Assembly (NCBI GenBank): GCA_905182995.1
Contig: CAJJDP010000121.1
Location: 6,303-70,302 of the forward strand
Direction of reading: 5' to 3'
Origin: Paramecium octaurelia
Taxonomy: Eukaryota > Ciliophora > Oligohymenophorea > Peniculida > Parameciidae
DNA: 64,000 bases
Each line of letters begins with the position of its first letter. The first letter of the stretch is position 1. Below, piece after piece: positions 51,880 to 64,000 of this stretch. The position numbers and the translations under genes are program-made. The notes under the pieces are model-generated. The model saw only the letters and a program-made list of their open reading frames with translations. It ran no database searches and was not told the origin of the DNA.

Positions 51880-52549
51880 TCAATTATCTCTTTTAAATTA
51901 CAATAAAGAAACTATCATCTTCTTTATTGCTCTCAAATAAAATAAATCAATATTTTCATCCTTTAATATTAGCAGCCTCCTTATTAATTTTTCATAAAAA
52001 AGTTTGATCAATATAATCTAAATTTTCATTCTTATTTCAAATTGTCTCTGTCCTTCAAGGGAATTTAGCAATCTCTCTACCATCATTGTCTTTCTTGTTC
52101 CTACTCCTACCCGCATTCAAATCCACTAGATCCAAGCTTCTCACTCTGTTTAGTATTAAGTTTTAAACTCTCCAGAATCAGTACATAAATTGCAATAAAG
52201 ATTATTAATTAACTTTCTTAAATTCTTTTTATCGTTCGCTGATGATAATATAAATAAACAGATTTTACTTCTTCGTTTTTGAGAATCAAAATTATTCGCA
52301 CATGAATTGAGTATGAGATTCTAATGATTATCTAAGGTAGTACACTTTCGGAGCAAGATGGAGATATAAACTAAGGTGATCTAATTTTATCAATGAAAAA
52401 AAAAGTATTTCCTTTTAAGTCTTAATGTCAAGGATATGGTCTTAAAACTTAAGTACTGATGTTATTATTTCAATTAATGCACAGTTATGATATTATTGAC
52501 AATAACGTGGATGAATTGAGCGAGAGTATTTCTGATTAGTCTTGTTCAT
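51880..52549 (-). CDS. Probable gene, exons not resolved
   Basis: Several minus-strand stretches look coding but lie in different frames: a start MNKTNQKYSRSIHP at 52549, a middle part with ILSSANDKKNLRKLINN, and an end LEGQRQFEIRMKI ... LLQFKRDN stopping at 51880-51882. Three or four short introns would be needed, and some required sizes (34-36 nt) fall slightly outside the range seen in other genes. The plus strand here has an overlapping open frame (52324-52683) that I regard as its shadow. Function unknown. Confidence 0.4.
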
Positions 52550-52988
52550 TTGATTATTATTATCATTAATATGACTGCAACCTTCTTAAGAGTAGAGTCA
52601 TGGTTGATATTTTCCTGTTTAGAGCTGTTTTTAGGAAGGCAAGTTTTGGAAAAGAAGTTTCCACAATTATGCAGAAAGTGTGATAATTGATTGGCAAATC
52701 AGGTTAGGCAAATTCTAGAAGGGATTTTGATTGAGTAGAGTGTTTGTATTGGTAAATTTGGGTTCTTGTGTATTTTTCAGATTGAATGGTTTAATTCTCA
52801 AATAAATTATATTGATGGAGCATGATATATATATTTGTATATAATTAGTGCTTTAATTAATGGAAATTGTATGTTAATAAAATTTAAATATAGCAATCAA
52901 TACAAATTATTTAAGAGAACGACTATATATAATTAGTGAGAATCAAGTAATTAATAAATTATTAAATAACAAGTAAAGGATCAAAGAG
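52550..52988. other. Intergenic, no gene seen
   Basis: AT-rich spacer, apart from the end of the overlapping plus-strand open frame that was not accepted. Confidence 0.45.
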
Positions 52989-53567
52989 ATGTTTCTGGAT
53001 CTTGTATTTAATTTTTGCTGCTCGAAACGGCAGAGGGACGAAAAGGATACAAAATCATAAAATAGCAATAAAAGTTAGGAGGAACAATTTTTGGAGCAAA
53101 GACGGATTGAGTTGGACATTGGTAAAACTGCAATGAATGAAATGATAAGTAGCAAAAATTATTGAAATTTAAAAGAGTCTAAGCCTGCATCATCGATTGG
53201 ATCGCCTACGGATAACTATCTACAATTAAATGAAGAAAAATAATAAAAAAAGAGTAGTTTCGAAGAAGACAACATTTAAGAGAATTAGTTCGATTATCGA
53301 ATGGAGGATGCCAATAGAGGGAATCATTATCAAGTGAAAGATCACTAAGGCGTTCGGTAAGAGGAAATACATATTGTTTTATAATAGTTCCAAATCTCAG
53401 GAGAAGGTAGAGAAGGGTTTGAAAAAGAAGATAAGCAAAGCAAAGGAGAAACAAGAAGGAGACAAGAGGGTTGTAAAAATTTGGCAACCCGAAGAGGATT
53501 AACGCCTAAGAAAACTGTACTAAGAGTATTAGGGAAATTGGAGCAAAATAATTCAATTTATGCCTGA
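52989..53567 (+). CDS. Unknown charged protein
   Basis: 183 residues with one 27-nt intron (53149-53175) that carries an in-frame TGA. Starts MFLDLVFNFCCSKRQRDEK and is hydrophilic and Glu/Lys/Gln-rich for the rest. Its stop is only 15 bp before the ATG of the Myb gene; a single longer transcript cannot be excluded. No domain recognised. Confidence 0.6.
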
Positions 53568-53582
53568 ACGAAATATTTCATA

Positions 53583-54282
53583 ATGTTCCCAGAGATGGAG
53601 GAGGATAAATCCCATTCAAGTTTTTATTTGGATGATAATTTTTAGAATAAACAAAAGTGGACTTTGGAGGAAGATACAAAGTTGGTGTAACTGGTTGCTT
53701 AGGAAGGAAAAAATTGGACTAAGTTGGCCAGACATTTCTAAGGAAGAACAGGCAAATAAATAAGAGAAAGATATCTCAATAAATTGGATCCCACACTCAA
53801 TTTTGTACCTTGGACAGAATAGGAGGATAAGGAAATCGTCAAATATTATAATCAATATGGTGCGAAGTGGAGTGTGGTTGCATCCCATTTAAAGGGGAGA
53901 TCTGTACAATTATGTAATAATGTAGGAAAATATGGTGAAAAACAGGTTCTACTCACACATCTAAAAACACTTGTTGGGTCGACAGAATAAATATCAAATT
54001 ATTTATAACTCTGGTCACAGCCAATAGAATGGCACTTAATAGCAATAAGAAGGAAATTAAAATATGGATGTTGAATATTCTGATACTTCTAATAGCGAAT
54101 AAAAGTTAGTGCATTCCGAAAATTATTCAGTATATATCAACTATTATAAGTAGTCTTCAATCGGATCGAGTACCTTTACTTTTTCTTATTATGAAGATGA
54201 AGATTTTAGCGGAAATGGTTAAGATTTAATCTATGATAATTAATTTGAATAGGATTTCGATGAAAAAGCCAGAGTTTATTGA
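53583..54282 (+). CDS. R2R3-type Myb DNA-binding protein
   Basis: 225 residues with one 22-nt intron (53904-53925). Two Myb repeats with regular tryptophans: KWTLEEDTKLVQLV ... NWTKLARHF ... RERYLNKLDP, then PWTEQEDKEIVKYYNQYG ... KWSVVASHLKGRS ... NMVKNRFYSH. Splicing restores the last helix. The acidic, Tyr/Ser-rich C-terminus resembles an activation region. It is probably a transcription factor that binds DNA through the two helix-turn-helix repeats; target unknown. Confidence 0.92.
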
Positions 54283-54789
54283 ATATGTTATTTTTATAGA
54301 AATAATAAGTATCAATATCTTAAATATTCTGTGTTGTCTAACATATGTATCATTGCTACCATTAAACTAAAGTCTCAAGTAGACATAAATCTTTTAAGCT
54401 GAAGCATACATCTATATTAAAATAATTTGACTATTTAAAAATAACAGCATAGTTAATTAAAATAGACATAAAATTAATTTGAAATTATCAAATTTTGTAT
54501 TATGTATTTTTTAATAATTCAGCCATATATTGTTTAGCATTTAATTGTGAATTATCATAAATCAAAATCACTTAATTCACATTGCTATTCTATATAGATA
54601 GAGCATTTATTATTAATTCAAGTTTCTATATGATTCATTTGAAACTTTGAAAAAATCAATGAATACAAAGTAAAAAAGAGTTTCAATCAAATCAATCTGT
54701 TCATTTTTATCCATCTAATGATATAATTTACAGTTGAAATGTTTGAAATTAAGCATTTATTTAATGATTTAAATTTAATTTATTCGTTA
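54283..54789. other. Intergenic, no gene seen
   Basis: AT-rich spacer with frequent TGA and no motif. Confidence 0.55.
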
Positions 54790-56062
54790 ATGGGAGCAGA
54801 CCAAAGTAATGCAAATGAAATGAACACATCATAATAGTACCAAATGTTTTTACTTTCATATTCTAAAGAAAGAGAATCTGATCATAACTAATTTGGGTTA
54901 GTAAAGTTGTACAACCACAATCAAGTAAATAATCTGTTAGAATTAGAATAATTCTATGATTTGTATAAAGAAATTATAAACAAAAAGTGAGACAGAATTA
55001 ACATAGATAACAAACCATTTGAGGAAGAGGAAAATTTATGTGCATCCTAATTTAGTGCAATTATTGGCTGTCAGAACTAGCAATGAATAATCAATTTGTT
55101 CTGATTCTAGTTTAGTAATGGTGATTTCAGAGTTTTTTCCAGATACACTTGAAAGTGAGTTAAAAAAGAGAAGGCAACCAGTAAAGAGATATCCTGAATC
55201 CCATATTTGGCTATTGATATAATAAATTGTAGATCCTTTAGCATTTTTGGAAGACTAGAAGTAAGTGCATGGAGATATCCAGCCTTAGAATATTTATTTG
55301 GATGAGAGTGGAAGTGTAAAACTGGCTGAATATAATTATTTTCCTGGAGGATAAAATGGATTTTAGAAAATGCTATTAATTAAGGATAAAGCCTATCTTT
55401 CTCCAATCTTATTAGATAACTATAGAAACATGAATTTTAAAGCACAACACAATGAATATAAGAGTGATGTATTCTCCTTTGGGATGACTTTGCTTGAAGT
55501 TCTACTCTTGGAAGAGTCATATGATTGCATGGATTTTCAGAATGGATGCATAATATAAAATGTGGTTGATTCAAAGTTATAAAAAGTAAGGAGATTAAAT
55601 TATTCACAATTATTAACTAATTTTGTAAGAGAACTATTACAAATTGAAGAAAATTTAAGACCGAGTTGGAATGATTTGAAATAAGTAATCGATTAATTCA
55701 GAGATAAAATCTTCAATTTGATACCATTTTATCAAGATAAACGATAAATGTCTCCTAATAAAGTAGTGTATTAATCAAGCTACGTACCTCAACAATAAAT
55801 ATTGAGTTCACCCTAATCAAAAATACTCAGTTCTCCAAGATAACCATAAATGTTATATCAGACATATCATCAACCATAACCATTATACTAAACTAAGTAA
55901 ATGCCATAAATACCAATGCAATAATCAATATATTTTGAATCTGGATAGAAACAGGTACCAATAAAGAAGATAACAAAATTAGAAGATTCAGCATCTAAAT
56001 AAATGTAATAACCAGAGAACAATTTAGAAAAGACTACTTTAAAATAATCTGACACTAAATGA
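54790..56062 (+). CDS. Divergent pseudokinase, paralogue of 37341-39406
   Basis: 415 residues with one 25-nt intron (54963-54987). N-terminus MGADQSN fits N-myristoylation. A kinase-like fold is visible: VHGDIQPQNIYLDESGSVKL (catalytic loop with HGD for HRD), AEYNYF where DFG is expected, then YLSPILLD and EYKSDVFSFGMTLLEV (subdomain IX). A Q/P/S-rich tail follows. Metal-binding and catalytic motifs are changed, so it is likely a signalling pseudokinase. Best compared with the gene at 37341-39406, which shares the start, the HGD loop and the KSDVFS motif. Confidence 0.82.
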
Positions 56063-56899
56063 TATTATTATTATTTATATTAACCTTAAGAGAGAATATA
56101 TCTTTAACATTTCAAACAATCTTTAAAATATCAATTAATTTTATTGTATTAACAAACTGAGGTTAAACTTTGTAAATTTTTAATTTTTCTGCATGTTTCT
56201 TTAGTTTTTTTAAATATTAATCAATACTAAAGTTTCTTATTCATTACTCCATTCTCTAAGAGTATTTTATTGATTGCCAAAAAAGGTTTAATAAATTTTG
56301 ACATTTTCTGCTAAGTAAAACCAATAAATGAATAGATATGGAACACAATCGCTGATATAAAGTAATTCAATAAAGAGATAGATCAGATTATTATATATTG
56401 TAACGTTGCTTCATAAACCAGAATGATATCACTCTTAAAATAATAATTCTAAACATTCCCTATAAAAACACACTTACTCTCTAAAAGTTTATAAAACTAG
56501 CAGTTTAACATGACCTCTATCTGGAAGTAATATTACATGAGCATTCTGTTTCTTCACAAAGTTACATACCCTGAATCTAGTTCCAATTGCAATTTAGACT
56601 GGGGATTAGTCTTGCTTTACCATCTATAATTGTAAATTTAGATTAAGATTACCTAACACAAATTCACTCATGAAATCAGCAATTACTTCTGTTTCTATTT
56701 CAAAGGGTTTACTAAATATTAAGGGTAGTGATTATAAGAATCAATTTTGAGTTGAAGTGATTAGTGGGTTATGCTTATTCAATAACAAGCGATTTTAATT
56801 TGTTATTATCCACAAGTGTCTAATATTGATGGCAATAGCATGTTGGTTGTAGGTTCCACGTATTTCCAAAGTGGCTTTTGATTATTACATTTAATTAAA
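56063..56899. other. Intergenic, possible unresolved minus-strand gene
   Basis: Minus-strand codons around 56420-56730 look protein-like (SKPFEIETEVIADFMSEFVL). The ATG at 56671 lies inside this stretch, and several spliced versions are possible. No version gives a clean gene, so no CDS is called. Confidence 0.4.
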
Positions 56900-59800
56900 A
56901 TGAGTTATAACCACCACTAAATTGTAGAGAGATGGTTGAGGCGATTCAGGGGGTGTTTGAATTTCTGTTATGGAAGCGATTCTCAGATGATAACGATGGA
57001 ATTGCATAAAGGAGGTGTTCAATTGCTGAGCGTGCCTTAAAACAAAAACATATTCAACACAAGGAAATACAGAGTAAAGTTCATGATAATGTTAGTTATA
57101 TAACTTTTTACCTAAAACATTATACTCTGCTTTGGAAAGATTCGGAAACATCTATCTTTTAGGTATTTCCTTAATAATGTTGATTGATCCAACATTAACT
57201 CCGTTTTATAGATGGATCACCATCTTCCCTGTTGGATTGAGTGTGATATTTTATATCCTGATGGAATTCATATTAGACATACGTAGACAGAGTCATGATC
57301 ATAAAATAAATATGCAAACAACATCCAGAGGAGCTAAAGATGGCTCACTAGAATACATAAAATGGAGTGATATTCAAATTGGTGATGTTCTCTACTTGAT
57401 CAAGGGTGACATAGTGCCTGCAGATATCATCTTATTGGACACGGGATAAGTGAGAGATAGAGAGGCAATCTGCATGGTAGACACTCAATACTACGATGGC
57501 AAATCTACTTTGACCAAGAAGAAATCATCATACTTGACTCAACTGATAGTCTTAAGAACAAGATTGAAGAATCAATTTCCAGAATACAGAAAAATGTTAA
57601 CTGGAAAACTGGAATACGAAGCACCTAATGGGAACACTGAGAAGTTTCATGGAAGATTAAAATTAAAGAAGGATCCCAAAAACGAAGAATTAACCATAGA
57701 CAATTTCATCCCCAAGGGCACAAAGATTAAATAGACCTCCTGGCTATTCGGTTTAGTTGTCTACGTTGGCGAAAACACCAAAACCATGTAGAGTAGTCAT
57801 TACAATGCACAGAAGCATAGTTTCGAAGAAAAGCAATGTAACTTCTATTCCTTCCTCATGGCTTGCTTGTCCCTCTTCTTTACTTTGATTTCAATCATCG
57901 TCCTGCTTGCGAGATCAGATGAAGGTAATTTTGCCTTATTGATCGATACCAACACTACCAATGGAATGAAGGTTTTCCAATTGGCAATCCTGTATGCCTA
58001 ACTAATTCCATCCACTCTTTATCTACTATTAGACTTTGTTAACTTCATTTCACTATTTAAATTTGAGATCAATTAAATTGAAGATAATATTACCAAGTAT
58101 GTTAAAATAAACTCGTCTAACAACTTGAGTGATTTAGGACATGTTGATTACATGTTAATTGATAAGACTGGCACTCTGACTACATCATATTACAAATTGG
58201 ATAATCTTTTGTTTGGTTCCTTATCATTTACTTTGAATTATGATTAATTGCAATCAACATTGAATTTAAAATCTGCTAAGCCTGAGGACAATGAGGATCC
58301 AGTCAAATTCGCTAGCATTAATGACAACAATGAGTATTTGATCCCATTTGAATATGAGAGAAAGAGCAGTCCTTCAGATGTCCAGCCAAGTGGGAAATTG
58401 TTGTTGAAAAGTGTTAAAACCTCAAATAACAATCCTGTGTTTAGTCAGATAACTGCCTTGCCTTAGAATAAGAGGATGACGATGTTAAATATGATGGAGA
58501 ATTCACTATAACAACCCTTGGCTGATTATTTGTAAACTCGAATATTTTTGCCTCAGCCGAAAACGAGAAATAGTCCTGGGAACAACAATGATGAGTTCAT
58601 TCAATTAGTGAATTAATTAAAAGCCAGTTCTCCCCAAAAGGAATACTTATCTACTGATGATATCAATACATTGTATTACGACGCATTTCTGAAATGCTTG
58701 ATGTTGTGTCACGAGGCTAGACCGGTGTTTGGGGCTGATTCCATTACTTATGAATCCTTTTCAAAAAACGAGGAGATCTCCTTAACATTTGCTCGTTCTT
58801 GTGGTTACTCACTTGAAAATTTCAATAAATTTGATAGTCCCGATATGTACCTATGCAAGGTGAGAGGAAATCCGATTTGGTATCAGATATTAGGATTGAA
58901 TTTGTTTACATACACCAGAAATCTTAATTCAGTTGTGATATAGGCACCTGTGACGATGGATTTGGAGTTGAAGCAAAAGTGCGAGGCCATCAATCAACTA
59001 TGCGGGGAAGGATCGAAAAACAATTCATTATTGATTTGCAAAGGAGACTATGAAGCAATAAAAACTAAATTGTAATTAAATCATAAGGAAAGAGAAGAGT
59101 TAGACTCCTACATCTAGCATTACAAATAGAGGGGAATCAGGATGATCATCTATGCTACTAGAGTGTTGAGTGAGAGGGAGACTGAGAACTACAAACAAAA
59201 ATTCAATTTGCTGCATAGTTCTCTGACTAATCAAGACATATTGCTTGAACAATTGGCATTAGAATATGAAAAAGAATTGAATATTATGGGGATGATTGGA
59301 TTTAAAGAAGAATTGAAAAACGATGCCTTAGATTTCATCAAGACAGTGAAGGATTGCAATATCAATATTTGGTTGTTGAGTGGAGATTAGGAAGTGTAAA
59401 CAATCAGTTGTGCATAATCTCTGGAAATGACTGAGACATCAAAATACCTGAGGATTGTGGCCACAGAGAAAGAATAGATATGGCTACAGATCAATACAGC
59501 AATAGGACAGATCTAAAGTGAATTACAGAAAATTCAAGAGAAGTAATAAGATAAGCATTAGGATGAGAACTTGATGGTTAGAAGTATGATTAAATCGAGT
59601 GTCACTCTTTTTGAAGGAGCCTCTTATTAACAAGTCTTGCAATTTGTTCTGATTGTCAATGGCCATTCTTTATCCTTGATAAGTGAATCAGCTGATTTGA
59701 TGAGTCATTTCAGATTCTTATCTTGTGTATGTAAGAATGTAATAGGGTTCAATATGAATCCATAATAAAAGGAATTAGCTTGTTTGATTATTCGTAATTA

Positions 59801-62800
59801 CTTTCCTAACAACCCTACTGTTCTTGGTGTGGGAGATGGATACAACGATGCATTGATGATGCAGGCTGCCAATGTCAGTATTGAGATCATAAACAGCAAA
59901 AGAAATCACATTTACCCTCAAGTAAATGCAGGAGACATAAGCGTAAATACTCTTTCTGAAATCAAAGTACTCTTATTGTAGAAGTGTAAATTGCACAGTG
60001 AAAGAGTGTCAGCCATGATCATCTATCTGTTTTATTGTGCTGGTTTCTTAGGAATGACACTCTTCTTTTTCAATTGGTTCTGCCAATTCACAGCCACATC
60101 ATTGCATGATTCAATGACAGTATTTCTATACATCTTTTTGTACACTACTCCCAATGCGTTAGTCATCGGTTTAGCTGATAAATAAAGTCAGCCTGCCGTG
60201 AATGCTAGGTTTCCAGCTTTCTACATTGATGGATAAATCAGAACTCGCAGATTCTGGTTCTTTTATCTCATTGAAGGTTTCTTAGAGTCCTTCATAAGTG
60301 CAGCCTATACATTTTATGCTTGTACCTACATGGTTAATTATGCATGGACAAATGATGGTCACTAATCTGATATTCAAATGGTAGCAACATCAATCATTTA
60401 TTTACTTATCACTGTGTCGAGTCTTAAAGTGTTGTTCAGACTGTTCTACAATAAGGTGAACATAGTGATAATAGTCTTCCTATTTACTTTTGGATTGTTG
60501 GTAGGATTTGTTTTCATCAATTATCGGAGAGATTTCAGTAATTTTGATTATTAGGAATTGACTTATTAGTTATTTACAAGATTCAATAGCATTGTCGCCA
60601 TGGTATTTAGTCTCATAGGTTGCTACTTTATCAATTACTTTTTACATAATTTTATAAAATTGATATACTTTCCAAATGCATATTAGTAATTTGCATTCTA
60701 AAATACAACAGGCACAGAATGGGAAATTATTAGAAACTAAGAGATTTTGCATCAATGTCTAGATTAACATGTGTAAATAATTAATAATATTAAACAATAG
60801 TAATGTGTCTTCAATCATACAGAATTTGTTCATTGATTGCTCAGCAACTTCACCTTACATCTAGGAGATGCTGAATCCAGGAGACACCAAAGTAACCGAA
60901 ATGAAATTGAAGCCTCTCACACTTGAGATGAAGGAATTGGTTCTGGAATAAAAGTTTTTAGCCCACAAATTGATGCAATCTCTGAAGCATTTAAGACTCT
61001 TCTTATGCATCCTATTAATATACTACATAGCATATTGTTTGACAGACTTCTTTATGACGGATAAAAGAGTCTTTACGGGAGCATACTATTTGGTCGTATT
61101 TGGAATAATCTTTTTTATAATACTGTTTTCTTGTAGTCAGGCGATGGAACTGTAGTATTATACTTACTCTCATCTAATAGTGCTGATCATATTTGCCATT
61201 AAAGTGGCGATAGATTGGTTATCAGATGATCTGACCATAACTCTATCCGCCACCATAGTGATCCTATTCAGTACATTTAATTCGATGAATATGAGTGTGA
61301 TTCCAATAATGTTGTACAATGTCTGTTATTTGATTCAACTCATTGTAAGAATCTTGATAGTTGTGATTTCAACAGATCTCAGTACCTCTAATGGAACCTA
61401 TTCTCAAAGTAGAGTGTCTGTGTATGCAGCCAGCACTCAGATTCTGTTGGTTGTGAGTATCACTATTCGATTTTTGTTCAGTTATTACAAATCTATAAAA
61501 CATAGAAGAAACGATTATTTAGCAAAGTATCAAATTGAGCAGGATAATGTGGCTGCCCAAGACATACTGAGAATATTGGTGCCTGGATTTGTGAGACAAC
61601 AGATTTAAACAGGCACATTTTCAATGCAACAGGCTTAGGATGATGTTTCAATATTGTTTGCTTACATCTGTGATTTTGACACCATAATGAAGGAGGAAGG
61701 CAAGAATGTGGTGTTGATGTTGGATTCATTGTTTAGATTGTATGATAATTTGTGTATTCAACATGGAGTGCAGAAGATTGAAACTGTTGGGTATACATAC
61801 ATGGCTGCCACAGGAATTAAGGCATGCGAATAAAATATGACAGCTCATGTGACAAGGATAGAGAAGACTATGAGATTAGTTAATATGGCATTCGATATGA
61901 TGTAGTAAGTGCAAGGGAGAAAGTATGGAAAGGGTAATCAAATTGAGATGAAGATTGGAATACATGTGGGTCGAGTCATTGCAGGTGTGATAGGTCATCA
62001 TAAACCGCAATTTTCTTTGATAGGTGATCCTGTCAATCAGACTAGTAGAGTGGGTTCCACTGGAGATACAGGAGCTATAACATTGAGTGAGTAGGCTTTT
62101 AAATAGGCAAGACATGGGATCAAGTACTATGAGAAGAAATAGAAGGAAGCTAAAGGTTTAGGAATCATAGACACTTATCAAGTTTTCAAGACTAAACCAG
62201 CTGGTTATTAAATACCAAAGGCATTTCAATTGTGGTAAAATTGTACAAAGCTAGTGGTGAAAGAATTACGGTAGCATAGAACTTCAGGAACCAAAAAATA
62301 AGGATAATTTTTATCATAATTACAGAACTCAATATACCAGGACAATTTGCAAAAATCAAATAGACTTGATGCATCCCCTAGAGGACAGTAGACAGTTCAA
62401 ATTTTACTGCCTCAAGGAGGGTCAGCTCAAGAAGAAATTAGATCAAGGTTAACTATTCCAGCACAAATAACTGAGCAAATATTAACTGATGATTCAATTT
62501 TGATTACAAACGAATAGGAAGAGAAAGAATTAGAATTAATTAAACCAAATCTTATATTAGATATACCAGAGAATGAGATAAAATCGAATTTCTATTAAAT
62601 TCTCAAGGAATAAAATGTTGATGAATCTAGAATAGGTATGATATTTTTATGGATAACTTATTTTGTAATTACTCTGTTGTCAATTATAGTTCGTAAATTG
62701 TTTAAGCATGACTTATTGATCTTCGTCTTGAGAGTAATAGTTTAATATTTATATATAGGCTATTTTCCTGATTTTATCATTTGTTCTATTCCCAATTCTG

Positions 62801-63937
62801 TCAAAAGCTTATAGAAACAGAACAGTGAATACTACGTATTACCTATTACTCATTTATGCTATCTTCACTGTGCTCTTCTAGGCATATTTAACTGACAATA
62901 GAGAAGTAGCAATTATTTGTCTCCTTGAAATACTGTACATAATGATTGTGTCCTGCTAGATGAAGATGTTTTCTTTTCTGTAGGTAATACTCTACATGAT
63001 GATCATGTTTGGATTATTCTTAGGATTCTACATCTCTACTGACTTAATCACTCATTATGCGATTTTCTATATTTGTTGTTGCATGCTCATTCTATTACTA
63101 GGTTACTATCTCGCAATGAGTGAATAGATACAAATGTTCAACAATCTATAGATCAATGAAGAGAAGAAGGTCAAACGAATCAATCTTGTAAGTTAACTGT
63201 TGCCTATGCATTCCTACCTCAAAATGAAGAACAGTTCCATCTATGATAAGAGTGACTTCATAGATGAGTTTGATGACGTGACTCTCCTCTTTGCTGACAT
63301 CAAAGGTTTCACAGAGTACTCTCACACTCAGAGTCCAGAAGGTGTCGTACTCATGTTGAGAAATCTCTTCACTGAATTCGATAAACTATGTTAAAGATAC
63401 AATGTCTACAAAATGTACACCATTGGCGATTGTTATGTTGTCATGGGATTCACTAATAGTGCCAAACGAAATGTATTCTCTCATATCCATTTATGTAGCC
63501 TATCCAAGAAGCCATTAATACTGTCAAAATGGGATTTCAGATGGTCGATATCATCATGTCTGTGAGGTAGAAGATCCAATTTGACAAATTGAATATGAGA
63601 ATAGGTATTCACACTGGTTAGGTAACTGGAGGTATCATTGGAACTGATATTGTCAGATATGATATCTATGGAAAAGATGTCTCCATTGCTAATAAAATGG
63701 AAAGCAGTGGAGTGGAAGGAAGAGTCCAAATCTCTGAAACAACTAAATTGATGATAGAGAGAGCTGGGAAACATGCTTTCAACTTCAAATTCCATCATGT
63801 AAAATACGAGTTTGTATCTTTAGGATGTTGAGTTGAACAAATTCAATATGAACATCAAAGGATTTCTTGTGGATTGGGACAAAAAAAGAGAAGAAGCCAG
63901 TCTGGATCAATACAGATCGCCAAGTCGCCATTTATGA
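56900..63937 (+). CDS. P4-ATPase/guanylyl cyclase fusion protein
   Basis: 2303 residues after removing introns 57074-57095, 60773-60800, 62734-62758, 63473-63498 and 63799-63823. N-terminal half: a P4 (lipid-flippase type) ATPase with NTRKY near the start, phosphorylation motif DKTGT at residue 414, KGD for KGA, and hinge GDGYNDA at about 971. The actuator loop reads YDGKS (191-195) instead of LDGET, so the catalytic Glu is missing and flippase activity is doubtful. C-terminal half: two six-helix membrane blocks, each followed by a cyclase domain. The first (about 1570-1760) has the guanine-type KIETVGYTY and VNQTSR. The second (about 2100-2290) has metal aspartates in FADIKGFTE (D2108) and IGDCYV (D2152). 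Metal and transition-state residues are thus split in the order opposite to mammalian adenylyl cyclases. It makes cGMP; this architecture was described in ciliates and apicomplexans. Confidence 0.96.
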
Positions 63938-64000
63938 TGCAAAATATAAAACTTAATGTCTAAATTATTATGTATGCATAATTAATTTCTCTAAAACCTT
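63938..64000. other. 3' flank of the cyclase gene
   Basis: Short AT-rich stretch up to the window end; nothing recognised. Confidence 0.5.

Noticed and set aside
52324..52683. 120-codon plus-strand open frame starting at ATG 52324
   Set aside because: It overlaps the minus-strand stretches that look more protein-like and has no motif; runs of this length are expected by chance with one stop codon.

Overview
The window is macronuclear-type DNA of a ciliate, most likely a Paramecium. Every clear gene stays open only if TAA and TAG are read as glutamine and TGA is the sole stop. Genes are AT-rich and packed 10-800 bp apart. Nearly all introns are tiny (21-34 nt, mostly GTA...TAG). Removing them restored an exact multiple of three in every multi-exon gene modelled with confidence. 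Proteins are rich in glutamine. All names below come from reading motifs by eye; no database search was run. The species cannot be told from this sequence.

Left part (1-13067). A WD40-repeat gene family, then the 3' part of a metallo-beta-lactamase/rhodanese gene. Three single N positions (4616, 7505, 11564) are each followed by a verbatim repeat of the sequence just before the N (2139, 2481 and 1503 bp). This is the signature of overlapping contigs that were joined without merging. The three apparent WD40 genes are therefore probably one gene, best read at 4787-7380, and the two rhodanese 3' ends are one, best read at 12353-13854. About 6.1 kb of the window is probably artefact.

Middle part (13068-35560). 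Persulfide dioxygenase/rhodanese (-), a coiled-coil protein (+), cytosolic HSP70 with a heat-shock element (-), a large pseudokinase-like protein (+), translation termination factor eRF3 (+), a four-pass membrane protein (+), three Q-rich or coiled-coil proteins (+), branched-chain aminotransferase (-), two tandem paralogous MFS transporters (-), a CMC1-like CX9C protein (+), a DUF1761-like membrane protein (-) and an SCP/CTD-type phosphatase (-).

Right part (35561-64000). Mitochondrial carrier (+), pseudokinase (-), RCC1-repeat protein (-) divergent from a small unknown gene, AGC-like kinase with a DFD motif (+), mei2-type RRM protein (-), DDT/PHD chromatin-remodelling subunit (-), DZIP1-like zinc-finger protein (+) next to an ARMC9-like LisH protein (+), two or three unknown genes, an R2R3 Myb protein (+), a third pseudokinase (+), and a 2303-residue P4-ATPase/guanylyl cyclase fusion (+) that almost fills the end.

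There are no operons. Functions are mostly housekeeping (proteostasis, translation termination, amino-acid and sulfur metabolism, mitochondrial biogenesis), signalling (pseudokinases, cGMP synthesis) and probable ciliary genes (DZIP1-like and ARMC9-like neighbours). No RNA gene, CRISPR array, transposon or telomere repeat was recognised.
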